Shown piece after piece: positions 9,272-16,782 of a stretch of 64,000 nucleotides of DNA (positions within the stretch are counted from its first letter, which is position 1; every line of letters starts with the position of its first letter). Position numbers and translations under genes: made by a program. Under the pieces are notes generated by a model. That model saw only the letters and a list, made by a program, of their open reading frames with translations, ran no database searches and had not been told where the DNA came from. Origin of the DNA: Sphingobacterium detergens (GTDB lineage Bacteria > Bacteroidota > Bacteroidia > Sphingobacteriales > Sphingobacteriaceae); NCBI RefSeq assembly GCF_003610355.1, contig NZ_RAPY01000004.1, positions 124,001 to 188,000 on the forward strand, written 5' to 3'.

Positions 9272-9778
9272 ATGAAATTTAACAAATTAACATTTTGCCT
9301 TTTGGCAACATCTGCAGTACTTTCTTTTTCTGCATGTAAATCGGGGTTATCAGATGATAAATTAGAGGAAAAGATCGAAAATGCACTTACGGGACGTAAA
9401 ACTGTTGATGTTGAGGTGGAAAAAGGAAAAGTAATCCTTAGCGGCACTGTAGCGTCAGAGGAAGAAAAGCAACAAATTGAATCGATCGCAAAAACAGCAG
9501 GGGATAAGGATGTCAAATCTATTCAAAATGATATTGTTGTGAGTGCACCTGTTGCAACAACACCTGCACCTATTACAGTATCAAATAATGATGCTACACT
9601 TGGCGCTGCTGTAAATACGTTTATGAAAGATTTTCCATCCGTTCAGGCGAGTGTTAAAGATGGAATTATTTCGGTAACAGGAACGTTGGAACAGGCAAAG
9701 ATTGTTACGTTGAAACAAGGTTTGGATAATCTAAATCCAAAAAAAGTAGATTTGAGTGGTATTGTTGTAAAAAAATAA
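9272..9778 (+). CDS. BON-domain lipoprotein
   Basis: A 168-residue predicted lipoprotein. The signal peptide ends in lipobox LSFSAC, so Cys22 would be lipidated. Two BON-like modules follow, at about 28-85 (DKLEEKIENAL..VDVEVEKGKVILSGTVASEEEKQQIESIA) and 108-165 (VNTFMKDFPSVQASVKDGIISVTGTLEQAKIVTLKQ). BON domains bind membranes or periplasmic partners and often serve under osmotic or envelope stress. The SH3 gene starts 13 bases downstream and itself has a BON-like N-terminus, so the two are probably co-transcribed and may work together at the envelope. Confidence 0.87.
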   Translation: MKFNKLTFCLLATSAVLSFSACKSGLSDDKLEEKIENALTGRKTVDVEVEKGKVILSGTVASEEEKQQIESIAKTAGDKDVKSIQNDIVVSAPVATTPAPITVSNNDATLGAAVNTFMKDFPSVQASVKDGIISVTGTLEQAKIVTLKQGLDNLNPKKVDLSGIVVKK

Positions 9779-9791
9779 AATAGCAAAAATT

Positions 9792-10211
9792 ATGTCATTA
9801 CAAGAAAAATATAAAGTTCTTTTGGATACTGCGCAATCTTCAGGAGTTAATGATCTGAATTACGCTGAAATGGATGGAGTGCTTCAAATTAGGGGTACTG
9901 CGCCTACCGCTGATGTGAAAAATAAACTGTGGGAAATTTATGGAAATATAGATCCCAACTTCCAGACCGGTGATGTTGTCTTAAATGTTGATGTGGCTAC
10001 AGAGGTGCCCGGAAGCCAGGTAAAGGTAATCACAGAGAATAGCAACTTAAATATTCGAAAAGGCCCAGGAACTGACCAGCCTATTGTAGGAAAAGCAGCG
10101 AAGGGTGAAATTATCACATTGATCAGCAAAGCAAATGAGCAATGGTGGTTAGTGCGGACCAACGATAATGAAGAAGGGTATTGCTATGCGCAATACCTTG
10201 AGTCTGTCTAA
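9792..10211 (+). CDS. BON-like / bacterial SH3 domain protein
   Basis: A 139-residue protein. Residues 1-65 resemble a BON/LysM-associated module (LQIRGTAPTADVKNKLWEIYGNIDP). Residues 75-139 form a bacterial SH3 domain (SNLNIRKGPGTDQPIVGKAAKG, WWLVRTNDNEEGYCYAQYL). Bacterial SH3 domains commonly bind peptidoglycan stem peptides. It has no signal peptide of its own, so location is uncertain; similar two-domain proteins without signals occur in the phylum. It follows the BON lipoprotein gene by 13 bases and is closed by an intrinsic terminator. Confidence 0.83.
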   Translation: MSLQEKYKVLLDTAQSSGVNDLNYAEMDGVLQIRGTAPTADVKNKLWEIYGNIDPNFQTGDVVLNVDVATEVPGSQVKVITENSNLNIRKGPGTDQPIVGKAAKGEIITLISKANEQWWLVRTNDNEEGYCYAQYLESV

Positions 10212-10237
10212 TACGATCAGTCCCTGAATAAAAGATG

Positions 10238-10272
10238 AGGAGATCTATCTAAGGATATTTCTCCTTTTTTTT
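10238..10272 (+). terminator. intrinsic terminator after the BON/SH3 operon
   Basis: AGGAGA (10238-10243) pairs with TCTCCT (10260-10265), followed by an unbroken run of eight T. It begins 27 bases after the stop codon at 10211. Confidence 0.7.
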
Positions 10273-10388
10273 GTCTTTATGTTGTTGTTTTAACGCTTTA
10301 TATTCCCCGTTTGAACTTAGTTTCATCTGGACTCGTGGTTTTTGGTGTAATAATTGTAATATATGTTTTGCAACAAACTTATTACAAT

Positions 10389-11258
10389 ATGTCGAAATTG
10401 AAATTTTTCTTGTTCCCATGTATTGCTTTGTTGGGACAAATAGCCGTAGCCCAGGAGTATGTCCGATTGGATAAAGACAGGTATCAGTTACATTTATCAG
10501 AATCTCCAAAAGATACTATTAACATCGTTGAAAAAGGACAAGTCACTAAATTGAAGCAAGGAAAATATATTGTGCAGCAAAATCAATTTATGGGCCCCTC
10601 TAATGCCTTTATTGCGGTCAACAAGGATGGTTTAGTGGATGGAAATTTTAAGATTGAAAAGGAAGGGAAGCGTGCTGTAGTTCAAGTCAGGCATGGTGTG
10701 ATGCAGCAAATGGACGTGCAGACTGATGCGACATTGGATTTTCAGTATACAATTACGGATACTTCAAGTGTACAGCGTGATTTCCGAAACGGTAAAATCA
10801 GTCAGGAAAAGATCGTGATTTATCAACCTAATATCGGGAAGAAGAAAGTATTAAAGACTTTTTTTGACAGCTACTATACCATTGAAAATGAGTTTGACCA
10901 CAGTAAATCGGAGTATGGCCTGGATAACAAGTTACTTTATAAAGCGAAGTTGGATTGTGTTGGTCAGGTCGTCGAATCGAAGTCTTTCAATAGGGAGGGC
11001 CAACTGCTTAAACATACCTATAAAAAAGATAAAGTCAATTATACCGACTTATATCAGCATAATAATCTTGTCGAGCGTCTTTACAAATCCAATGGTTCGA
11101 GCTATAGGGAATATTTTAAGAACCAATTATTATTGAAGAAAATTGTTGAGAAAAAACGAAATGGCCAAGTTGAGAGATATGTATATAATGCCGAGGGTAA
11201 ATTACTAGAGAAAAGCAATGGTAGTGGATCGAAAAAAGGAGATGAGAATAACGTGTAG
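10389..11258 (+). CDS. secreted protein with YwqK/MORN-like repeats
   Basis: An uncharacterised exported protein of 289 residues. The frame is open further upstream, but the ATG at 10389 gives a clean signal peptide (KLKFFLFPCIALLGQIAVAQ, cleavage after Ala-Gln), so this start is preferred. The mature part holds short beta-rich repeats of the type 'G..v....y...G.l....y..g': GLDNKLLYKAKLDCVGQVVE, FNREGQLLKHTY, RNGQVERYVYNAEGKLLEK. These recall MORN/YwqK-like repeat proteins. The C-terminus is basic and Gly/Ser-rich. No catalytic motif is visible. The gene is monocistronic, followed by the tyrS leader region. Confidence 0.7.
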   Translation: MSKLKFFLFPCIALLGQIAVAQEYVRLDKDRYQLHLSESPKDTINIVEKGQVTKLKQGKYIVQQNQFMGPSNAFIAVNKDGLVDGNFKIEKEGKRAVVQVRHGVMQQMDVQTDATLDFQYTITDTSSVQRDFRNGKISQEKIVIYQPNIGKKKVLKTFFDSYYTIENEFDHSKSEYGLDNKLLYKAKLDCVGQVVESKSFNREGQLLKHTYKKDKVNYTDLYQHNNLVERLYKSNGSSYREYFKNQLLLKKIVEKKRNGQVERYVYNAEGKLLEKSNGSGSKKGDENNV

Positions 11259-11415
11259 TTGAGTTTTTAATAGGAGAGGATAAAGTGTAATTGGGCGGCT
11301 GATAAGAGCTGATTGGAGTCAGATGTCATGTGGTATTGAATAAGAGGGGATGGTATTACTACATTATCGTGGCTTTTTTGATTTTTGGAAATATAGCGTT
11401 AACTTTGTTGAGGCA

Positions 11416-11502
11416 ATGAAGAAAATGAACAACATATTACGTCTTCCATTTTTCTTTAATTATTATCTCCCGATAGTAGTTCGGGAACCTTATGCCTATT
11501 AA
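11416..11502 (+). CDS. Tyr/Phe-rich leader peptide of tyrS
   Basis: A 28-codon open frame just upstream of tyrS, absent from ordinary gene prediction because of its size. It runs MKKMNNILRLPFFF and then NYYLPIVVREPYAY. Tyr codons are at positions 16, 17, 26 and 28, the last sense codon being Tyr, and three Phe codons precede the first pair. Its 3' half overlaps one arm of an alternative RNA fold, and an intrinsic terminator follows 31 bases after the stop. This is the layout of a ribosome-sensing leader peptide that reports charged tRNA-Tyr (perhaps also tRNA-Phe). No experimental evidence is known to me for this species. Confidence 0.75.
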   Translation: MKKMNNILRLPFFFNYYLPIVVREPYAY

Positions 11503-11562
11503 AATTTAGAAAAATTAATTATTTATATAGCTAAGCCCGAACATAACGTTCGGGCTTTTTTT
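11468..11562 (+). promoter_or_regulatory. tyrosine-responsive transcription attenuator
   Basis: Four pairing segments are visible. Segment 1, TCCCGA (11468-11473), pairs with segment 2, TCGGGA (11481-11486). Segment 2 (GTTCGGG at 11479-11485) can instead pair with segment 3 (CCCGAAC at 11536-11542). Segment 3 pairs with segment 4 (GTTCGGG at 11548-11554) in the terminator. A ribosome stalled at Tyr codons 16-17 (11461-11466) would cover segment 1 and free segment 2 to form the antiterminator 2:3, allowing tyrS transcription. A ribosome reaching the stop codon would cover segment 2 and permit the terminator. The mechanism is inferred from the classical trp/phe attenuator model. Confidence 0.72.
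11533..11562 (+). terminator. intrinsic terminator upstream of tyrS (attenuator arm)
   Basis: A perfect 10-bp stem (AAGCCCGAAC at 11533-11542, GTTCGGGCTT at 11548-11557) has a 5-base loop and a T-run at 11556-11562. It ends 13 bases before the tyrS ATG, so it must be read through for tyrS expression from any upstream promoter. Confidence 0.88.
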
Positions 11563-11575
11563 GTTTTATAGCATT

Positions 11576-12778
11576 ATGTTAACAGATTTAGAAGAGAACA
11601 TTGAAATTATGTTGCCAAAGGATGGGCTGAGGTCCAAATTGCAACAATCCAAAGAAACTCGGCGTCCGCTGATTATTAAACTCGGGTTTGATCCGACGGC
11701 TCCAGACCTTCATTTGGGGCATGCTGTGGTGTTGAAAAAGCTTAAGCAATTTCAGGAATTGGGCCATCAAATCGTCGTTTTGGTTGGGAGTTTTACCGCG
11801 CGGATAGGGGATCCAACAGGCAAAAATAAAGCGCGCAAACCTTTGAATCAGAAAAAAATAGCTGAGAATGCTACAACCTATATTGCGCAATTAGCTAAAA
11901 TCATTGATATGTCAAAAACAAAAGTTGTCTTTAATAGTGATTGGTTGGATCAATTGGATTTTGCGGAGGTTATTCAGCTTGTTTCAAAAGTGACGGTCGC
12001 GCAGCTTATGCAGCGGCATGATTTTCATAAGCGCTTTACAGACAATCAGCCGATCGCTATGCATGAACTTATCTATCCAATATTGCAGGGGTTTGATTCC
12101 GTACATATCAAAAGCGATATTGAAATGGGAGGGACAGACCAATTGTTTAATTGTACAATGGGTCGCCAGCTTCAGGAATCTTTTAACCTCGATCCTCAGC
12201 TTGTCTTATGTATGCCGCTGCTCAGAGGATTGGACGGTAAAGAGAAAATGAGCAAATCGCTGCACAATACCATTGGGCTGTTGGATGAACCGAATGAAAT
12301 GTTTGGCAAAACAATGTCTATTCCCGATAGCTTAATCCCAGATTATATTGACCTAACGACAGACTTTACCCTGACGGAAAAGAAGATGTTAAAATCACGG
12401 CTGGAAATAGGCGAAAACCCGATGGAAGTCAAAAAGCTTATTGCGCATAATCTCGTAGCTCAATACCACGATCCGCAGGCTGCTGCAGATGCATTGGATT
12501 TTTTTGCGAAACAGTTCCAGCAAAAATCATTTGATGATAAAAGTTTTGAAGAGGTATCGTTGCAACATGTTCATGCGCAATTGGGTTCTGTTGCAAAGCT
12601 CGTCGACCTTTGTCACTTTTTAAAGAAAGATCTGAGCAAGTCAGCTATTCGCAGACTCATTGCTGAGGGGGCAGTACAGATTGATTCGAACAAATGGCTG
12701 GATGCTAATCTGCCCGTTGATCTGGAAACTGCTTTTAGAATTAAATTAGGAAAAAGAAGTTTTTTTAGATTTGTTTAG
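11576..12778 (+). CDS. tyrS: tyrosyl-tRNA synthetase
   Basis: Charges tRNA-Tyr with tyrosine in the cytoplasm. The protein has 400 residues from ATG 11576; a TTG five codons upstream sits in the terminator T-run and is rejected. The class I signature appears as HLGH in FDPTAPDLHLGHAV, and KMSKS appears exactly in GKEKMSKSLHN. The C-terminal 70 residues are an S4-like RNA-binding module (SKSAIRRLIAEGAVQID). The sequence pattern is that of the TyrRS group with ARIGDPTGK after HIGH. Expression is predicted to be governed by the leader peptide and attenuator directly upstream. An aromatic amino acid hydroxylase gene that would supply tyrosine follows 132 bases downstream. Confidence 0.96.
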   Translation: MLTDLEENIEIMLPKDGLRSKLQQSKETRRPLIIKLGFDPTAPDLHLGHAVVLKKLKQFQELGHQIVVLVGSFTARIGDPTGKNKARKPLNQKKIAENATTYIAQLAKIIDMSKTKVVFNSDWLDQLDFAEVIQLVSKVTVAQLMQRHDFHKRFTDNQPIAMHELIYPILQGFDSVHIKSDIEMGGTDQLFNCTMGRQLQESFNLDPQLVLCMPLLRGLDGKEKMSKSLHNTIGLLDEPNEMFGKTMSIPDSLIPDYIDLTTDFTLTEKKMLKSRLEIGENPMEVKKLIAHNLVAQYHDPQAAADALDFFAKQFQQKSFDDKSFEEVSLQHVHAQLGSVAKLVDLCHFLKKDLSKSAIRRLIAEGAVQIDSNKWLDANLPVDLETAFRIKLGKRSFFRFV

Positions 12779-12817
12779 GAAGGTTTTGTGAGTCATACCT
12801 TTGATATATTTTGTAAA

Positions 12818-12891
12818 AAAGTGCGAGAATGTAAGATTGGCCTTTTGGAAACCATAAATATTTTCTACCTTCATACAAAGTCTCACACTTT
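12818..12891 (+). other. imperfect inverted repeat between tyrS and the hydroxylase gene
   Basis: AAAGTGCGAGA (12818-12828) and TCTCACACTTT (12881-12891) can form an 11-bp stem with one mismatch and a 52-base loop, followed by TATTTTGAT. It could be a weak terminator of tyrS or a leader structure of the next gene. The long loop and short T-run make this uncertain. Confidence 0.35.
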
Positions 12892-12910
12892 ATTTTGATA
12901 CCGATTATAA

Positions 12911-14668
12911 ATGGAAACATATAATAATGTTGTTTTGGAGCAGTTGCCCAAACATTTAAAGCGCTATGTAGTCGCCCAGCAATACGAACGTTATACGGCT
13001 TTGGACCAAGCCTTGTGGCGCTATGTCATGCGTCAGAATTATTCCTTTTTAAAAGATGTCGCTTATTACCCATACATACCGGGATTGAAGAAAGCGGGGC
13101 TCTCTATTGCACATATACCGGATCTGCAACAGATGAACGATAGTTTGAAATTAATTGGTTGGGGAGCTGTAACGGTCGATGGATTTATACCACCTGCAGC
13201 TTTTATGGAATTTCAGGCACATCGGGTATTGGTTATAGCCGCAGATATTCGACAATTGGAACATATTGAATATACCCCGGCACCAGATATCATTCATGAA
13301 TCTTCGGGCCATGCACCGATCATAGGTGAGCCCGATTATGCGGTTTATTTGCAGTACTTTGGTGAAATTGGAACAAAAGCATTGTCTTCCCGGAAGGATT
13401 TCGAACTGTATGAGGCTATTCGCCATTTATCAATTTTAAAAGAGCACGCAGGTACAACTGAAGCCGAATTGGCGGAAGCTGAAAACAAGTTGAAGACCGT
13501 TCAGGACAATATGGGCGAACCTTCGGAAATGGCTTTGCTGAGTAGGTTGCATTGGTGGACTGTGGAGTATGGTCTGATCGGTAGTCTTGATGATCCTAAG
13601 ATTTATGGTGCAGGTTTACTGTCTTCCATCGGCGAAAGTGCCAGCTGTATGCAAAAATCGGTGCCAAAGCTACCTTATGATTTAAATACTGTCGCATATA
13701 CCTATGATATTACTAAGCCACAGCCGCAATTGTTTGTCACACCCGATTTTGAACATTTAATGGATGTCCTGAATCAGTTTGCAGATACCATGGCTTTCCG
13801 GCTTGGAGGTAAGCAGAGTTTGGAAAAAGCGATTGACTGTCAGGCTGTATGTACTGCAGTTTATAGTTCTGGATTGCAGGTATCAGGTATTTTTAAAGCG
13901 GCGAATGCAGATCAATCTATTTCCTATATACAGACAACAGGACCCACGGCACTGGCGTTTTCAGGGGAGCAATTAGCAGGGCATGGCATAAGCTATCATC
14001 GGGAGGGATTTGGATCTCCGGTTGGTTACCTGACAGGCAGCAACAAAGACCTGGCCGACTTCTCAGACGAAGAATTGAGTGCTTATGGCATTAGTAAAGG
14101 AAAGCGATGTTCTTTGCATTATTCTTCAGGGATCGTGGTTGAGGGCGTTGTTTTGGAGGTTGTACGTCAAGCGGGCAAAGTTGTATTGATTTCGTTTGAA
14201 GATTGCGAAGTTTACCGAAATGGCCGGAAGGAAATTTATTTTAAACCGGAATGGGGAACTTACGACATGGCTGTTGGTACGGAGATTATTTCAGTCTTTG
14301 CAGGTGCAGCTGATAAAGATGCTTATGAGTCCATTGGGGAAGAGATCGCAGAGCCATCGGCTGTATTGTATACACAAAATGAAGACTCAAAATTGCTGTC
14401 CTTGCATGCGCTGATCGGAGCACTGCGGTCGGGATCATTTGATACGGAGCATTGGACAGATATCTTTGATCAGTTGTCTGCTGAAATAACAGATAACTGG
14501 CTCGCGCTAATAGAACTTTATGAGATCGCCTGGGCGAATCATGCCTACGACTTGGCTGAAAGTGCACAAGGTAAGCTTAAAACTATTATTACAATTCGAC
14601 CCAGCTTGAAAAAACTGATAGATGATGGTTTACGGGTGGCAAAAGAAGAGTCGTTAAATAATCACTGA
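12911..14668 (+). CDS. aromatic amino acid hydroxylase (phenylalanine 4-monooxygenase-like) with C-terminal extension
   Basis: A pterin-dependent non-haem iron hydroxylase, most likely converting phenylalanine to tyrosine. The catalytic domain spans about residues 1-300. Fe ligands are visible as His129 and His134 in DIIHESSGHAP and Glu219 in WWTVEYGLIG. With 585 residues it is about twice the size of classical bacterial PhhA. The extra C-terminal half (from about 300) contains an unassigned beta-rich segment (GKRCSLHYSSGIVVEGVVLEV) and a helical end. Long forms of this kind occur in Bacteroidota and some Bacillota (from memory); the function of the extension is unknown. Its place next to tyrS, and the tyrosine catabolic genes 6 kb away, fit a role in Phe/Tyr balance. 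Confidence 0.88.
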   Translation: METYNNVVLEQLPKHLKRYVVAQQYERYTALDQALWRYVMRQNYSFLKDVAYYPYIPGLKKAGLSIAHIPDLQQMNDSLKLIGWGAVTVDGFIPPAAFMEFQAHRVLVIAADIRQLEHIEYTPAPDIIHESSGHAPIIGEPDYAVYLQYFGEIGTKALSSRKDFELYEAIRHLSILKEHAGTTEAELAEAENKLKTVQDNMGEPSEMALLSRLHWWTVEYGLIGSLDDPKIYGAGLLSSIGESASCMQKSVPKLPYDLNTVAYTYDITKPQPQLFVTPDFEHLMDVLNQFADTMAFRLGGKQSLEKAIDCQAVCTAVYSSGLQVSGIFKAANADQSISYIQTTGPTALAFSGEQLAGHGISYHREGFGSPVGYLTGSNKDLADFSDEELSAYGISKGKRCSLHYSSGIVVEGVVLEVVRQAGKVVLISFEDCEVYRNGRKEIYFKPEWGTYDMAVGTEIISVFAGAADKDAYESIGEEIAEPSAVLYTQNEDSKLLSLHALIGALRSGSFDTEHWTDIFDQLSAEITDNWLALIELYEIAWANHAYDLAESAQGKLKTIITIRPSLKKLIDDGLRVAKEESLNNH

Positions 14669-14713
14669 GTGAAATGATTGATTCCCGTAGTATAAAAATC
14701 TGGTAAAACTTTT

Positions 14714-14721
14714 TATATTTG
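14714..14721 (+). promoter_or_regulatory. -7 promoter box before the speD operon
   Basis: TATATTTG is an exact TAnnTTTG match, 28 bases before the speD ATG. It lies in the only gap (81 bases) before a run of five packed genes. The -33 element is not clear. Confidence 0.42.
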
Positions 14722-14749
14722 GAACGTTTAATTTATCCAGTTATTTCTG

Positions 14750-15109
14750 ATGAACGAAAAGTATACTCCCGGAAAACATCTGCTGATGACATTGCAGGTC
14801 GAGGAGGCATCATTATTGACTACTATAGATCCTTTTTTGGAGTTTACAAAAAAGCAGATCAATATCCATAATTTACAAATTGTAGGTATTTCCACCCATT
14901 CTTTTGAGGGCGGTGGATTTACCGCTGCAATTTGTTTAATGGAATCCCATATCTGTATCCATACCTGGCCGGAATTTGGACAATTGACATTAGATGTTTA
15001 TCTCTGTAATTATCTAAAAGATAACAGTGAAAAAGTTTTGCATTTGGGTAAGCTCTTTAAAACTTATTTTAATGCAATAGTTATTAACGAAACTGTGGTT
15101 AATCGGTAG
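14750..15109 (+). CDS. speD: S-adenosylmethionine decarboxylase family protein
   Basis: A pyruvoyl enzyme of the SpeD/AdoMetDC class 1B size (119 residues). It should decarboxylate AdoMet to give the aminopropyl donor for polyamine synthesis. The self-cleavage site is visible as Glu65-Ser66 in LMESHICIHTWPEFG, with His71 and Cys86 (LDVYLCNY) in the positions of the catalytic His and Cys. It is the first gene of a five-gene operon and lies 3 bases before the DUF4178 gene. The linked aminopropyltransferase-like gene supports its assignment, although members of this family can use other substrates. Confidence 0.87.
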   Translation: MNEKYTPGKHLLMTLQVEEASLLTTIDPFLEFTKKQINIHNLQIVGISTHSFEGGGFTAAICLMESHICIHTWPEFGQLTLDVYLCNYLKDNSEKVLHLGKLFKTYFNAIVINETVVNR

Positions 15110-15112
15110 TTT

Positions 15113-16549
15113 ATGGATGTAATTTGCAAAAAATGTGGCCATGCACACCGGTTTAAGATCGAGGTAACCGATTTTTCAGGTTTCGTTTGTGCAAACTGTC
15201 ATAGTTATTTTAAAGGTAAGACGGTCGAAACCTTAACTTATGTGAAGGAATTTTCGGCTCCCTTAGTCATGCAATGGGCTACTTTGGGCGAGTCTGTTCA
15301 ATTCAAGAGAAATAGCTATTATATTATCTCCAAGATACAGCGCTTTACAAAAAGTGGCGAATATGGAAATGAGTTTGTGGGGTTAAACGCGAATCAAGAC
15401 GATATCTACTTCAGCGATGGCGTAGACTATACTTGTGCCTTACACACCATTGATCGAGAGCAGGTGACGCTTTTACCGAAAAGCAACTCATGTAAGTTTG
15501 GTAATAGACACTATGACCTGGAGTATACGGAGGAACAAACCGTTGTCTATGCAGAGGGCTTTGTATTTGAAGATCTGGAATCGAAGTCAACGACCCTGAC
15601 CTACATTCAAACAGGTAATGAGGATCGTTTTATTTCTCAGGAATTCATTGACAATGACGTACAGTACTATCAGGGGATTTACCTGGGGGATGAAGGCTAT
15701 TATAAAATTTTTGATACTTATAACGACTACATTGCCCGAAAGGAGGTTGTAGGGACGAAGCTGAGAAATATTGGTGTCTTTGCTGTTTTGCTGTTGGCAG
15801 TTCTATTCTGGGTTTTAAATTGGGGACAGATCGGTAAGGATACGTATAAGTTTGATGAAAAATTTCCTGCAAAAAAAGTAAACTCGGAATTTGTCGGCGC
15901 CTCTTTTGAATTAAAAGGCGATAAACCCAAGAAACTGGTTCTGGATGGAATATCGGAATCTAAAAGCCATCCCATCCAGTTGATGATCAAATTGGTCAAT
16001 GAAAAGACAAATGAGTTTATTGAGTCTGGTACCGCTGTCCACGAGAACAATGACGTTAATTACGCAAGTGGATTGACCGTCGATTTTTGCCGTATCCAAC
16101 CGGGGATCTATCACCTCGTTTTTGTAACCTCTTCAACCAATGGTGCGGCCGATATAGATGTTAATTTTGAACTCACAGAGGACTATAAATTAACGTACGG
16201 AGGTACCAGTTATAACTTTTTGATTCTTTGTTTAGTGGGCATTGTTGTCCTTGTTGGGATTTTTAGAAGCAAGATTCTGGCGATTAAAAATAAAGATTTT
16301 GTTGCTCGGGCTGAAGGTTTAGGTTATTTCGATATCTTAAAATTTGATCGGCTGGGTGTCGCTTTAGTTGCTTTTTTTGCCTTTTTTGTTGCTGTTAGCC
16401 TATTTGTAAATTCCTCCACAGATTGTAGGACTACAACGCGGACAAGCACCTTGGAAGATCATACTTATACAGGGTCAAGATCGCATTATCGTCGATCCTT
16501 TTATGGTAGCGGTGGTAGTTATAGTGGATATGGTTCAGGTCATAAATAA
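15113..16549 (+). CDS. DUF4178 membrane protein with zinc-ribbon N-terminus
   Basis: A 478-residue protein. The N-terminus has a CxxC..CxxC zinc ribbon (CKKCGHA.., VCANCHSYF). The following soluble region (about 50-200) matches DUF4178 (SVQFKRNSYYIISKIQRFTKSGEYGNEF split by short gaps). Hydrophobic helices lie near 222-240, 362-382 and 402-424, with a beta-rich domain between the first two. The tail is rich in Ser, Gly, Tyr and Arg (SGYGSGHK). DUF4178 genes recur beside SpeD, DUF350 and SpeE-like genes in many bacteria and have been linked by comparative genomics to membrane-stress (PspA-type) systems; that link is from memory. Its biochemical role is unknown. Confidence 0.8.
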   Translation: MDVICKKCGHAHRFKIEVTDFSGFVCANCHSYFKGKTVETLTYVKEFSAPLVMQWATLGESVQFKRNSYYIISKIQRFTKSGEYGNEFVGLNANQDDIYFSDGVDYTCALHTIDREQVTLLPKSNSCKFGNRHYDLEYTEEQTVVYAEGFVFEDLESKSTTLTYIQTGNEDRFISQEFIDNDVQYYQGIYLGDEGYYKIFDTYNDYIARKEVVGTKLRNIGVFAVLLLAVLFWVLNWGQIGKDTYKFDEKFPAKKVNSEFVGASFELKGDKPKKLVLDGISESKSHPIQLMIKLVNEKTNEFIESGTAVHENNDVNYASGLTVDFCRIQPGIYHLVFVTSSTNGAADIDVNFELTEDYKLTYGGTSYNFLILCLVGIVVLVGIFRSKILAIKNKDFVARAEGLGYFDILKFDRLGVALVAFFAFFVAVSLFVNSSTDCRTTTRTSTLEDHTYTGSRSHYRRSFYGSGGSYSGYGSGHK

Positions 16550-16563
16550 AAATTAATATAAAA

Positions 16564-16782
16564 ATGAATTACGAATTGTTTTATAAAGGAATTGCAGCAT
16601 CATTGATTTATTCGCTTATTGGCATTGCTGTATTGTTATTGGCCTATTGGCTTATTGAGCGATTGACACCGGAACAATCTTGGCAGGAGATCGTAAAGAA
16701 CAAGAATATGGCTTTGGCGATTGTTTTTGCGGCTTTTATATTAGGCATATCGATTATAATAGCTGCGGCAATACATGGGTAA
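16564..16782 (+). CDS. DUF350 small membrane protein
   Basis: A 72-residue protein with two transmembrane helices (about 9-29 and 49-69) joined by a charged loop (ERLTPEQSWQEIVKNKN). Length and pattern fit one DUF350 (YjfL-type) unit; many relatives carry two. It is placed between the DUF4178 gene (14-base gap) and the SpeE-like gene (8-base overlap), so translation is probably coupled. The biochemical function is unknown. Confidence 0.82.
   Translation: MNYELFYKGIAASLIYSLIGIAVLLLAYWLIERLTPEQSWQEIVKNKNMALAIVFAAFILGISIIIAAAIHG

Noticed and set aside
11416..11562. T-box riboswitch before tyrS
   Set aside because: No T-box sequence (TGG-rich antiterminator bulge) or stem I specifier is visible, and T-boxes are a Bacillota feature. 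The Tyr-rich leader peptide explains the terminator better.
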